Origin: Klenkia marina
Lineage (GTDB): Bacteria; Actinomycetota; Actinomycetes; Mycobacteriales; Geodermatophilaceae
NCBI RefSeq assembly: GCF_900101025.1
Contig: NZ_FMUH01000001.1
Location: 558,001-622,000 of the forward strand
Reading direction: 5' to 3'
Length of the DNA: 64,000 nucleotides
The translations under genes were made by a program, and so were the position numbers. Within the stretch, counting starts at the first letter, position 1. Every line of letters begins with the position of its first letter. Shown here one piece after another: positions 44,735-53,280 of this stretch. The notes beneath the pieces are model-generated. The model did not search any database, was not told where the DNA came from, and saw nothing but the letters and a program-made list of their open reading frames with translations.

Positions 44735-45658
44735 TCACACCTGAGGGGGGTCAAGGTGGACGACCGCGTCCTGCAACGTCGGCCGGCCGAGCAGCGCCAG
44801 GGCGAACCCGACGTACTGCGCGGCGAGGTCCTCGGGGGCCAGCGGACCGTCCGGGCGGAACCACTGCGGGATGGCCGTGCAGAGGGTGACCACGGCACGG
44901 GCCGCCGTCGGGGGGTCGGCGACGACGAGCTGCCCGGCCGCGACGGCCGCGGCCACCTCCTCGTCGACGGCCTGCTGCTGGGCCCGGCGGACGGCGGCGA
45001 CCCGCACGTAGTCCTCCGGCCGCAGGCTGCGCATCTCGCTGGCGCCGAGGAAGGCGGTGGCGCGCCGGTGGCTGTGGAACAGCGCGAGGCACTCGACCAG
45101 CGCACCGACCCGGGCGACGGGGTCGGCGCCCTCGGCGCGCGCGGCCCGCATGCGGGCGTCGAGCTCGACCATCGTGCGGTCCAGCAGGGCGACGAGCATG
45201 TCGTACTTGCTCTCGTAGTAGTGGTAGAGACCCGACACCGACAGCCCGGCGTGCGCGGCGATCGTGCGGATGGTCGAGCCGTGGTACCCCACCTCGACGA
45301 AGGTGGCCAGGGCCGCGGTGAGCGCGGGGTCCAGCTGCAGCGGGCCGTAGTCGCGCCAGTCGGCCGGGTCGGGGGCCGGCTGCGCCGAGGTCCTGGTGAG
45401 CGCGCCGGGGCCGAGCACACCCGGGCCGAGCACACCGGGGCCCGGGCCACCGCGGCCGTCGGGGTCGAAGACCCGCGCCACCGGGACGCCGAGCAGGTCG
45501 GCGATCGCCGCCACCCGGGCGGCGCTCACGCCCGTGTGCCCGTTCTCGACGGCGCTCAGCGTCGCCGGGCTGACCCCGAGGCCGGCAGCCAGGGCGCGCA
45601 GGCTCACCCCCCGCGCCGTGCGCAGCCGACGGATCGAGGCGCCGATCTCCAGGGGCAT
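44735..45658 (-). CDS. XRE-TetR fusion transcriptional regulator
   Basis: A 307-residue regulator with two DNA-binding modules. Residues 5-62 form an XRE-type HTH (LAAGLGVSPATLSAVENG). A Gly/Pro-rich linker with repeated GPGVL (72-86) leads to a TetR domain, whose HTH is around 110-153 (IAAHAGLSVSGLYHYYESKYDM) and whose helical ligand domain runs to the end. Fatty-acid/acyl-CoA responsive TetR proteins often sit beside acyl-CoA genes, as here. It is divergent from the acyl-CoA dehydrogenase (86 bp spacer) and upstream of cyclase and synthetase. Confidence 0.88.
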   Translation of the reverse strand: MPLEIGASIRRLRTARGVSLRALAAGLGVSPATLSAVENGHTGVSAARVAAIADLLGVPVARVFDPDGRGGPGPGVLGPGVLGPGALTRTSAQPAPDPADWRDYGPLQLDPALTAALATFVEVGYHGSTIRTIAAHAGLSVSGLYHYYESKYDMLVALLDRTMVELDARMRAARAEGADPVARVGALVECLALFHSHRRATAFLGASEMRSLRPEDYVRVAAVRRAQQQAVDEEVAAAVAAGQLVVADPPTAARAVVTLCTAIPQWFRPDGPLAPEDLAAQYVGFALALLGRPTLQDAVVHLDPPQV

Positions 45659-45744
45659 CGCGGGTGCTCCTTCCGCTGGTGCTGTCGGTGGTCGCTGCTA
45701 GCGTGCCGCGACCGTGCACCGCAGCACGTGTTCAGGAAGGCTGA

Positions 45745-46983
45745 ATGATGACCCATCCCCTCGCCGCCCCGTCCAGCACCGCGCTCGACCTGCACGCCCG
45801 CATGGTCGACTTCCTGCGCGAGGAGGTGCTGCCCGCCGAGGCCGAGTACGAGGCCGACCGCCGCGCCGCCGGCCCCGACGGCCACGAGGCACCCGCGGTC
45901 ATCGAGCGGCTGAAGACCACCGCCCGCGAGCGGGGGCTGTGGAACCTCTTCCTCCCCAGCGAGTCCGGGCTCACCCAGCTCGAGTACGCGCCCATCGCCG
46001 AGCTGTCGGGCTGGAGCCTCGAGCTCGCCCCCGAGGCGATCAACTGCGCAGCCCCCGACACCGGCAACATGGAGCTGCTGCACCTGCTGGGCACCCCGGA
46101 GCAGAAGCAGCAGTGGCTCGAGCCGCTGCTCGCCGGCGAGATCCGCTCGGCGTTCGCCATGACCGAGCCCGCGGTGGCCAGCAGCGACGCCACCAACATC
46201 GAGACCCGCATCGAGCGCGACGGCGACTCCTACGTCGTCAACGGCCGGAAGTGGTGGACCTCGGGCGTCCTGGACCCCCGCTGCGCGGTGCTGGTGGTCA
46301 TGGGCAAGACCGACCCGTCGGCGCAGAAGCACCGCCAGCAGTCGATGCTCGTCGTGCCGCGCGACACCCCCGGCGTGGTGGTCGAGCGCGACCTGCCCGT
46401 CTTCGGCCAGCACGACCAGCACGGCCACGGCGTCGTGCGGTTCGACGACGTGCGGGTGCCGCTGTCGGCGGTCATCGGCGAGGAGGGCGGCGGGTTCGCC
46501 GCCGCGCAGGCCCGGCTCGGGCCCGGCCGCATCCACCACTGCATGCGCGCCCTCGGTGCCGCCGAGCGGGCACTGGCGATGATGGTCGCCCGGGTGCAGG
46601 AGCGGGTCGCGTTCGGCCGGCCGCTGGCCGAGCAGGGCGTGGTGCAGCAGCAGATCGCCGAGTCGCGCATCGACATCGACCAGGCCCGTCTCGTGTGCCA
46701 CCAGGCCTGCCAGGTCATCGACACCCACGGCAACAAGGCCGCCAAGGACCTCATCGCCATCGCCAAGGTCGCCGTCCCCCGGGCAGCCGGGCGGGTCATC
46801 GACCGGGCCATCCAGGTGCACGGCGGGGCCGGCGTCACCGACGTCACCCCGCTGGCCGCGATGGCCGGCTGGCACCGGGCGATGCGGCTGTTCGACGGCC
46901 CCGACGAGGTGCACCTGCGGTCGCTGGCGATGTCCGAGCTGGGTCGCACCCCCGTCGTGCCGGTCCCGCCCGTCACCGTCTGA
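45745..46983 (+). CDS. Acyl-CoA dehydrogenase
   Basis: A 412-residue FAD enzyme introducing an alpha-beta double bond into an acyl-CoA. AFAMTEPAVASSDATN near residue 140 is the FAD/substrate signature, and QVHGGAGVTDVTPLA near the C-terminus is the second. It resembles the FadE-like group, often 400-410 residues. GAAGG precedes the tandem ATG codons at 45745 and 45748, either of which may start. It is divergent from the XRE-TetR gene, which probably controls it. A strong hairpin follows the stop codon. Confidence 0.92.
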   Translation: MMTHPLAAPSSTALDLHARMVDFLREEVLPAEAEYEADRRAAGPDGHEAPAVIERLKTTARERGLWNLFLPSESGLTQLEYAPIAELSGWSLELAPEAINCAAPDTGNMELLHLLGTPEQKQQWLEPLLAGEIRSAFAMTEPAVASSDATNIETRIERDGDSYVVNGRKWWTSGVLDPRCAVLVVMGKTDPSAQKHRQQSMLVVPRDTPGVVVERDLPVFGQHDQHGHGVVRFDDVRVPLSAVIGEEGGGFAAAQARLGPGRIHHCMRALGAAERALAMMVARVQERVAFGRPLAEQGVVQQQIAESRIDIDQARLVCHQACQVIDTHGNKAAKDLIAIAKVAVPRAAGRVIDRAIQVHGGAGVTDVTPLAAMAGWHRAMRLFDGPDEVHLRSLAMSELGRTPVVPVPPVTV

Positions 46984-47023
46984 CCCCCGGCGCCCGGCGT
47001 GGATCGGCCGGGTCCACGGGAGT

Positions 47024-47059
47024 CCGTCCTGGCTCACCGACGCCGCTGAGCCAGGACGG
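47024..47059. terminator. Hairpin terminator after the acyl-CoA dehydrogenase gene
   Basis: A perfect 13-bp inverted repeat (CCGTCCTGGCTCA and complement) with a 10-base loop starts 41 bases after the stop codon. A shorter hairpin (CGTGGA...TCCACG) lies just before it at about 46999-47019. There is no T-run. Confidence 0.75.
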
Positions 47060-47164
47060 CCGATGCCGGACCCAGCTGGTCCACGCCGCCCGGGCCGGCC
47101 CGCGCTTTGCCACATCGGCACGGATCGTTGCGGCATCGGCGAGCTGCGCCGCATGGTCGTCGGC

Positions 47165-48094
47165 ATGGATGCAGACGTGGTGGTCATCGGTGGTGGACCG
47201 GCGGGGCTCAGCGGCGCCAAGGCGCTGGCCCGGTCGTTGCGGTCGGTCGTGGTGGTCGACGACGACCGACCGCGCAACGCCCCGGCCGACGGGGCGCACA
47301 ACGTGCTGGGCAACGAGGGCATCCCGCCCCGGGAGCTGCTCGCAGCCGGCCGGCGGGAGCTCGAGTCCTACGGCGGCCGGGTGCAGCCGGGCCGGGTGGT
47401 CGACGCCCGGCCGGTCGACGACGGGTTCGAGGTGCAGCTGGCCGACGGCGGCACGCTGACCGCGCGGCGGCTGCTGCTGGCCGGCGGCGGGGTCGACGAG
47501 CTGCCCGACGTCGCGGGGCTGGCGGAGCGGTGGGGCCGGGACGTGCTGCACTGCCCGTACTGCCACGGCTACGAGGTGCGCGGCCGGGCGATCGGCGTGC
47601 TGGCCACGAGCCCGATGTCGGTGCACCAGGCGCTGATGTTCTCCCAGCTGAGCCCGGACGTCGTCCTGTTCGCGCACGGGGTCGAGCTCACCGCCGACGA
47701 CCGGGGCACGCTGGCCGCGCGCGGGGTGCGGGTGGTCGAGGGCACCGTCACCGGTGTCGAGGTGACCGACGACCGGCTCTCCGGCGTCCGGCTGGCCGAC
47801 GGCGAGGTCGTGCCGCGGGAGGCGGTGGTGGTGGCGTCGTTCGTGCGCGCCCGCACCGACCACCTCGCCGGGCTGGGCCTGCCGGTGGAGGAGCTGCGCA
47901 TGGGCGACCTGGTGCTCGGCACGAAGGTCGCGGCGGACGGCGCCGGGCGCACCCCGGTGCCGGGCGTGTGGGCGGCCGGCAACGCGGTCGAGCCGATGGC
48001 CCAGGTGGTCGGCGCGATGACGGCGGGCCTGCTGGCCGGCGCGCAGATCAACATGGACCTGATCACCGAGGACGCCGCCCGGGTCGCCGGCTGA
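47165..48094 (+). CDS. Thioredoxin reductase-like NAD(P)/FAD oxidoreductase
   Basis: A 309-residue flavoprotein. It opens with the FAD dinucleotide fold DVVVIGGGPAGLSGA, has a redox motif HCPYCHGYE (CxxC) near residue 138, and closes with GVWAAGNAVEPMAQVVGAM. The size and CPYC pair are those of thioredoxin-reductase-like enzymes, but the usual second NADPH GxGxxA motif is replaced by a weaker GVLATSPMSVHQA, so the electron donor or partner may differ. The ATG at 47165 begins the FAD fold; an ATG at 47153 is equally possible. Confidence 0.83.
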   Translation: MDADVVVIGGGPAGLSGAKALARSLRSVVVVDDDRPRNAPADGAHNVLGNEGIPPRELLAAGRRELESYGGRVQPGRVVDARPVDDGFEVQLADGGTLTARRLLLAGGGVDELPDVAGLAERWGRDVLHCPYCHGYEVRGRAIGVLATSPMSVHQALMFSQLSPDVVLFAHGVELTADDRGTLAARGVRVVEGTVTGVEVTDDRLSGVRLADGEVVPREAVVVASFVRARTDHLAGLGLPVEELRMGDLVLGTKVAADGAGRTPVPGVWAAGNAVEPMAQVVGAMTAGLLAGAQINMDLITEDAARVAG

Positions 48095-48096
48095 GC

Positions 48097-48831
48097 TCAG
48101 CGGGTGCCGACGACGACCACGGCGCCGCGGTCGTCGTCGGCGACCACCCGGGCCCGCAGGCCACCCCCCTCGACGGCGGCCACCGTCCCGTCCACCTGGC
48201 GCCGGCTGGTCTCCAGCAGCAGCGAGCCGCCGGGGGCCAGCCAGTCCCGGGCCCCGGCGGCGACCCGGCGGTGCAGGTCCAGTCCGTCGGGTCCGCCGTC
48301 CAGGGCCACGGCCGGTTCGTGGTCGCGGGCCTCGGGCGGCATGGCGTCGATGGCGTCGGTGGGCACGTAGGGCGCGTTGACGCAGAGCAGGTCGACCCGG
48401 CCGCGCAGGCCCGACGGGAGGGCGTCGTAGAGGTCGCCGACCACCGCGCCCACCCCGTTGCGCCGGGCGCAGGCCACCGCCGCGGGGTCGAGGTCGGCGG
48501 CGACGAGCTCGACGTCCCCCAGCCCGGCGGCGACGGCCAGGCCGACGGCCCCGGCACCGCAGCACAGGTCGACCACGACCCGGCCACCGAGGGCCACGGC
48601 CTGCTCGACCAGCAACGCGGTGCGCTGGCGGGGGACGAAGACGCCGGGGTCCAGCAGCACCCGCAGGCCGCAGAAGCCGACCCAGCCCAGCACCTGCTCC
48701 AGCGGCTCACCGGCCACCCGGCGGGCCACCAGGCCGTCGAGGTCGCGGCCGTCGGCGAGGAGCAGCGCGGCCTCCTCCTCGGCGAACACGCAGCCCGCCG
48801 CCCGCAGCCGGGCCACGACGTCGGCGGTCAC
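48097..48831 (-). CDS. PrmC-related putative protein-glutamine methyltransferase
   Basis: A 244-residue SAM methyltransferase related to HemK/PrmC, which methylates the GGQ glutamine of release factors. Motif I is VVDLCCGAGAVGLAV, and the substrate-site tetrapeptide NPPY is NAPY here, placing it in the PrmC-related subgroup (TIGR03704 type) rather than PrmC itself. Its target is uncertain. The GTG start overlaps the stop of the DUF2254 gene. It is convergent with the flavoprotein gene, with 2 bp between stops. Confidence 0.83.
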   Translation of the reverse strand: MTADVVARLRAAGCVFAEEEAALLLADGRDLDGLVARRVAGEPLEQVLGWVGFCGLRVLLDPGVFVPRQRTALLVEQAVALGGRVVVDLCCGAGAVGLAVAAGLGDVELVAADLDPAAVACARRNGVGAVVGDLYDALPSGLRGRVDLLCVNAPYVPTDAIDAMPPEARDHEPAVALDGGPDGLDLHRRVAAGARDWLAPGGSLLLETSRRQVDGTVAAVEGGGLRARVVADDDRGAVVVVGTR

Positions 48832-50150
48832 CGCGGCGCCCAGTGCTCGGCCAGGGCGTCCTCGAGGTCGGTGCGCCACTGCTCGACCACGGCCGCCGGG
48901 AGGTCCGACGTGCGTGCGGCGACCACCTCGAGCCGCCCCCACCAGTGCCGCAACGCCTCGTCTGCGACCCCGGCCGGCGCCCGCCACGCCACCTCCCGCA
49001 GCAGCGCGGCCAGCCGGCGCAGCACCGCCGGCGAACCCTCCGCGTACTGCACCGGTTCCTCGAGCGCGACCTCCAGCAGGTCGGCGTAGCTCCACTGCGG
49101 CACCACCAACCGCAGCCGCCCCCCGTCGTCGGTGTACGACGCCGGGCCCAGCGACCGGTGCGCGAGGTCGCCCAGCAACGCGGACACGTGGCCGAGCCCG
49201 TGCACCGCCGTCGTCGGGTCGTTGATGCCGCTGCTCAGCGCCCGCGAGACCACGTCGACCGTCGTGCGCAGGCCGTAGCCGAGGTCGCGGTCGGCGTGCC
49301 GCTCGAAGTCCAGCTCCACCCCGGCGTCCAGGGCCTCCTGCAGCTGCCCGGCATCGGCCCCGTCGGGCAGCCAGGTGTGGGCCACCGGTACCCCGGCGAC
49401 GACGCCGTCGCCGATGCGCGGGACGAGCACGACCACGGCGTCGCAGCGGGTCGCGGCGGCCACGATGCGGGCCTCGTCGACGTGCACGACGAACCCGCTC
49501 GACCGGGCCGGCAGGGCGGACGGCGGCCCGGTGGGCAGCGCCGGGACCGGCCGCGCGGGCCCGGAACCGACCTCCTCGTCGAAGGTCGACATGGCCTCGT
49601 CGTGCACGTCGCGCAGCATGGTCTCGACCCGCAGCGACCGGGCCAGGTGGCCCAGGAACAGCAGCAGTGCGACCACGGACCCCAGCGTCAGCAGGTAGGC
49701 CAGCGTGACCGACAGCCTGGGCACGAAGGCGCTGGTCCCGGACTCGTCGTCCTGCGTGCGCACCGTGCGCAGCACCGTCAGGGCGTAGACGAACGTGAGC
49801 ACCAGCTGCGCCAGCGTCACCTGCACCACCCGGTCGCGGGTGAACGTCTGCAGCAGCCGGGGCGAGTACTGGCTGCTGCCCAGCTGCAGCGCGACGACGG
49901 TGAGGGAGAAGGTCAACCCGGTCACCGACACCAGGGACCCGGCGATCGCGGCCAGCACGTCGCGCGCGGCCGAGGGGCCCCCGCCGAAGACGAACGTGAA
50001 CGGGGTGTCCCCGCCGAGCGCCTCGTCCAGCGCGGGGACGGCGACCCCGAGCCCGATGGCCAGCGCGACCCCCACCACGGGGATCGGCCACAGCGAACCG
50101 CGCAGCCGACGCCACGCCCGCTGCGGCCAGGGACGACGTCGGCTGCTCAC
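48828..50150 (-). CDS. DUF2254 membrane protein
   Basis: A 440-residue protein with four hydrophobic segments in the first 170 residues (about 22-40, 65-90, 110-128, 150-170) and a soluble C-terminal half. The SLTVVALQLGSSQYSPRLLQTF segment and SSGINDPTTAVHGLGH are recognisable family signatures. Function unknown. The GTG at 50150 is divergent from the sigma-like gene by 57 bp; the stop overlaps the PrmC-like gene. Confidence 0.87.
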   Translation of the reverse strand: MSSRRRPWPQRAWRRLRGSLWPIPVVGVALAIGLGVAVPALDEALGGDTPFTFVFGGGPSAARDVLAAIAGSLVSVTGLTFSLTVVALQLGSSQYSPRLLQTFTRDRVVQVTLAQLVLTFVYALTVLRTVRTQDDESGTSAFVPRLSVTLAYLLTLGSVVALLLFLGHLARSLRVETMLRDVHDEAMSTFDEEVGSGPARPVPALPTGPPSALPARSSGFVVHVDEARIVAAATRCDAVVVLVPRIGDGVVAGVPVAHTWLPDGADAGQLQEALDAGVELDFERHADRDLGYGLRTTVDVVSRALSSGINDPTTAVHGLGHVSALLGDLAHRSLGPASYTDDGGRLRLVVPQWSYADLLEVALEEPVQYAEGSPAVLRRLAALLREVAWRAPAGVADEALRHWWGRLEVVAARTSDLPAAVVEQWRTDLEDALAEHWAPR

Positions 50151-50207
50151 CGGGGGAATGGTCGGGCACGGCGGCGCACCCCGCCCGGCCGGGGTTCACT
50201 GTGCGGC

Positions 50208-51875
50208 GTGGACGACTGGCGGACCCTGCTGCCCACCGCCTACCTGCTGACCGGCAGCGACGCCGGGGCCCGCGACCTGCTGGCCCGCGGGCTGGCCGGG
50301 GGCGGCGGGCTCGACGGGCTGGTGCGGGCCCACCTGCGCCGCCGGTTCGGCCGCGACGCCTCGATCGCCGGGACGTCGGGCGACCCGTGGTGGCTGTCCC
50401 CCGCCGACGTCGCGACCGCCCGCGCGACGGCCGCCGCCCTCGACGACCTCGACCGCCCCGCCCGGACGGCGACCGTGCTGCGCTGGCACGAGCGGCTGCC
50501 CGCCGTCGAGGTGGCCCGGCTGGTGCCCGGCACCGACCCCGACCCGCTGCCCGACCGCCTCGGCATCCCGGCCGACGAGCTCCCGGCCCGGCTCGAGGGC
50601 CTGGCCGAGCTCACCGACCTGCGCGACCTCACCGACGGCGACGTGGCCGAGGGCGTGCGCGCGGTGCGCAGCCGGCGCCGTGCGCGGGTGCTGCTGGCGG
50701 TCGGGGCGGTCGCCGTCCTCGGGGCCGGCGCGGTGTGGTTGCCCGGCGCCCTCCCCTCGGCACCGCCCACCGCAGCGGCCGGCACCGACGCGCCGGCGGC
50801 CGGCCCCCCGCGGGGTTCGCTGGCCGAGAACGACGCGCTGGTCGCGGCCCTGCGCGGCCGCCTCGACCCAGGACAGGACGACGGCCGGCTGGTCTACGCC
50901 GGTGACGTCGCCGGCCGGCGGTGGGTGCTCTTCGTGCGGATGACCGACGGCGCGCCCAGCGCGTACTGGTTCACGGGGGACGCGGGCGCCGACCCTGCCG
51001 ACCTCCTGCTGTCCGGGGCGTCGTTCACCGACGGCGGCGGCCCCGCGGCCTGGTCGATGGCGGTGGGCACGGCGGGGGGCACCACCCTGCTCGTGGTGGC
51101 CGACCCCGGCGAGGACGTCGAGGTGACGCCGGGGTTCGCCGTGGCGGCCGACGGCACCGCCTCCCTCGCGTTCACCCCCGCCGACACCGAGGACGGCGTC
51201 GCGGCGGCGCAGCTGTCCGGCGCCGTCGGCCCACCCGCCCTGGCCTACCGGCTGGTCCGGGACGGCGAGGTGCTCGCCACCGAGCAGCCGGTCAACTACG
51301 TGTCCGACGTCGAGGGCTCCCGGGCACGGCCGGAGCCGGGCGCACCGCGGTCGGGGCCCGGTCCGGTGGACCGCACCGCCTTCGACGCGGCGGTCGACCA
51401 GGCGGTCGTGCCCACCGGCCTGGCCGGCACCGACCTGGCGGTGGCGGTGCTGGGCGCCGGGCAGTTCCCGGCCCCCGGCGGGCTCAGCGCCACGGCGGTG
51501 ACCGTGGCGGTCACCTTCCCCAGCGGCGGGGTGGTCACCTCCACCGCGTGGGCCGCGCAGGAGACCGGCGGTGGGCGCATCGCCACCTGCGGGGTCGAGA
51601 CCCACCCGGCCGGCACCGACCTCGCCGCGCTCACGGTGGTCACCCGGTGCTCGGGCTACGCCACCGACTCCTCGACCTTCGGCGCGACCGTGCTGGTGGT
51701 GGCACCCACCGGCGCCGCGGTGCGGGTCAGCGACGACGCCGGGGCGGCCGTGCAGCAGCCCGACCTCGACGCGGGCTGGGCCTACGTCGTGGACGGCGCC
51801 GACGCCCTCACCGTGTACGAGGCCGACGGGGTGCCCGGCGAGGTCTCGCGGGCGGGGGCCGGCCCCTACGACTGA
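50208..51875 (+). CDS. Sigma-like cytoplasmic domain fused to a membrane-anchored extracytoplasmic domain
   Basis: A 555-residue protein I cannot name. Residues 1-~45 (WRTLLPTAYLLTGSDAGARD) resemble region 2 of SigE-type ECF sigma factors, and residues ~85-115 (RPARTATVLRWHERLPAVEV) resemble region 4.1, but the region 4 recognition helix is weak. One transmembrane helix (about 159-183) follows a basic stretch. The remaining ~370 residues are exported, Gly/Ala/Thr-rich and include two cysteines (TCGVETH and TRCSGY). It may be a degenerate sigma factor turned membrane sensor. A weak TTCACT -10 lies 7 bases before the GTG. Confidence 0.6.
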   Translation: MDDWRTLLPTAYLLTGSDAGARDLLARGLAGGGGLDGLVRAHLRRRFGRDASIAGTSGDPWWLSPADVATARATAAALDDLDRPARTATVLRWHERLPAVEVARLVPGTDPDPLPDRLGIPADELPARLEGLAELTDLRDLTDGDVAEGVRAVRSRRRARVLLAVGAVAVLGAGAVWLPGALPSAPPTAAAGTDAPAAGPPRGSLAENDALVAALRGRLDPGQDDGRLVYAGDVAGRRWVLFVRMTDGAPSAYWFTGDAGADPADLLLSGASFTDGGGPAAWSMAVGTAGGTTLLVVADPGEDVEVTPGFAVAADGTASLAFTPADTEDGVAAAQLSGAVGPPALAYRLVRDGEVLATEQPVNYVSDVEGSRARPEPGAPRSGPGPVDRTAFDAAVDQAVVPTGLAGTDLAVAVLGAGQFPAPGGLSATAVTVAVTFPSGGVVTSTAWAAQETGGGRIATCGVETHPAGTDLAALTVVTRCSGYATDSSTFGATVLVVAPTGAAVRVSDDAGAAVQQPDLDAGWAYVVDGADALTVYEADGVPGEVSRAGAGPYD

Positions 51876-52696
51876 GCGCCCCGCCGGTGGACCGCGGCGA
51901 ACCGGGCCGGTGGGGTGCCGGTGACCGCCGTCCAGTCGCGAGTGAAGTGCGCCTGGTCGGCGTAGCCGAGCACCGCCGCCGTCTCGGCCATCGAACCCTC
52001 GCCGTGCCGCAGCGCCTCGGCGGCCTCGTGCAGCCGGCGCCGCTGGATCAGCCACTTCGGGGTCAACCCGAGCCGGCGCTGCAGCAGACGCTGCAGGGCC
52101 CGCTCCCCCAGCCCGGTGGCCTCGCACAGCTGGGCCACCCGCAGCAGGTCGGGGCGGCTCTCGACCAGCGCGACCACCCGGTCGACCAGCTCGCCCTCGG
52201 CGTCCACCGGCAGCAGCGGCGCCAGCACGTCGGCGTAGGCCGCCGTCGCGGCGTGGTGGGCCTCGACGGCGTGCGGGTCGGCGGCCATGGCCGCGCGCAC
52301 CCGGGCGGGCAGGTCGGTGGCGCCGAGCACCTCGGCGATGTCGACATGTCGATCGGTGAAGGTCGACATGTCGACACCGGCCACCAGTGCCCCGGCCGCA
52401 GGGGTGAGCATCACGCCGACCGCCCAGCCGTCACCGGCCAGCGTGGTCGCCGACAGACCGGTGACCACGCCGTAGAAGCGCGCGTAGTCCGGCGCCACCA
52501 CCAGCAGGGCGACCGGGTACTGCAGCACGTGCTGGGTCGACTCCTGCCCCGGCGGCACCGACCAGACCGGGACCCAGAACCGCTGCACGAGCGGTTCGAG
52601 CCCCGCGGGCGGGCCGTACCGGTACATCGTGTGCGAGCGGTCGCCGGGCGGCCTCAGGTGCGCGCGCTCGACCGCGTCGGTGCTGTCGGGTTCCAT
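51866..52696 (-). CDS. AraC-family transcriptional regulator
   Basis: A 276-residue regulator. An N-terminal sensing domain includes a DUF6597-like start (YGPPAGLEPLVQRFWVP). The C-terminal double HTH is at about residues 185-270 (LCEATGLGERALQRLLQRRL and ETAAVLGYADQAHFTRDW). The ATG at 52696 is used; TTG one codon earlier is possible. The gene contains two 12-bp palindromes. It is divergent from a small MDMPI-like gene, which is its most likely target, and its 3' end overlaps the sigma-like gene by 10 bases. Confidence 0.88.
   Translation of the reverse strand: MEPDSTDAVERAHLRPPGDRSHTMYRYGPPAGLEPLVQRFWVPVWSVPPGQESTQHVLQYPVALLVVAPDYARFYGVVTGLSATTLAGDGWAVGVMLTPAAGALVAGVDMSTFTDRHVDIAEVLGATDLPARVRAAMAADPHAVEAHHAATAAYADVLAPLLPVDAEGELVDRVVALVESRPDLLRVAQLCEATGLGERALQRLLQRRLGLTPKWLIQRRRLHEAAEALRHGEGSMAETAAVLGYADQAHFTRDWTAVTGTPPARFAAVHRRGAQS
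52341..52374. repeat. Two copies of palindrome TCGACATGTCGA within the AraC gene
   Basis: The 12-bp palindrome TCGACATGTCGA occurs at 52341-52352 and 52363-52374, centres 22 bp apart (about two helical turns on the same DNA face). It lies inside the coding region (around MSTFTDRH). The spacing suits a regulator binding site; the function is not shown. Confidence 0.55.
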
Positions 52697-52734
52697 CAAG
52701 ACCAGCCTGCCCGACGGCGTCCAGGGTGGTCACC

Positions 52735-53274
52735 ATGACCGACACCGCAGCCTCCTACCGATCCACCGCCGCCGCGTTGGCCGCCGTCCTGGACGCCGTC
52801 CCGGCCGACCGGTGGTCCGCGCCGTCGCCCTGCGAGGGGTGGACGGCGGCCGACGTCGTCGCCCACGTCGTGGACACCCAGCGCGAACTGCTGGCCACCC
52901 ACGGCGCCGACCTCGGCCCGCGGCCCACGGGCGACCCGGCCACCGTGTTCCGGGCGCACGCCGGGGCGGTGCAGGCCGCGCTGACCGACGAGCTGGTCGG
53001 GACGCAGTACGACGGCTTCTTCGGGCCCACCACCGTGGGCGCGACCCTCGAGCAGTTCTACGTCTGGGACATGGTGGTGCACCGCTGGGACGTCGCCCGC
53101 GCCACCGGCGGCGACGAGACCCTCACCGACGCCGAGCTGGCCCGCACCGAGGCCGGCGCGGACTCCTTCGGCGACGCCCTGCACATGGACGGCATCTGCG
53201 CACCGGCCCTGCCGGTCGACGCGGACGCCGACCGGCAGACCTCGGTGCTCGCCCGGCTCGGTCGGCAGGCCTGA
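52735..53274 (+). CDS. TIGR03086-type DinB/MDMPI-like metal-binding protein
   Basis: A 179-residue helical-bundle protein. CEGWTAADVVAHVVDTQREL near residue 33 carries the first metal-binding histidine, and MVVHRWDVARATGGD near 120 carries the second pair, as in maleylpyruvate isomerase N-terminal/DinB-like proteins. Such proteins are candidates for mycothiol-dependent transferases. The ATG at 52735 starts the fold; a GTG three codons earlier is possible. It is divergent from the AraC gene by 38 bp. Confidence 0.85.
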   Translation: MTDTAASYRSTAAALAAVLDAVPADRWSAPSPCEGWTAADVVAHVVDTQRELLATHGADLGPRPTGDPATVFRAHAGAVQAALTDELVGTQYDGFFGPTTVGATLEQFYVWDMVVHRWDVARATGGDETLTDAELARTEAGADSFGDALHMDGICAPALPVDADADRQTSVLARLGRQA

Positions 53275-53280
53275 GCCGGG

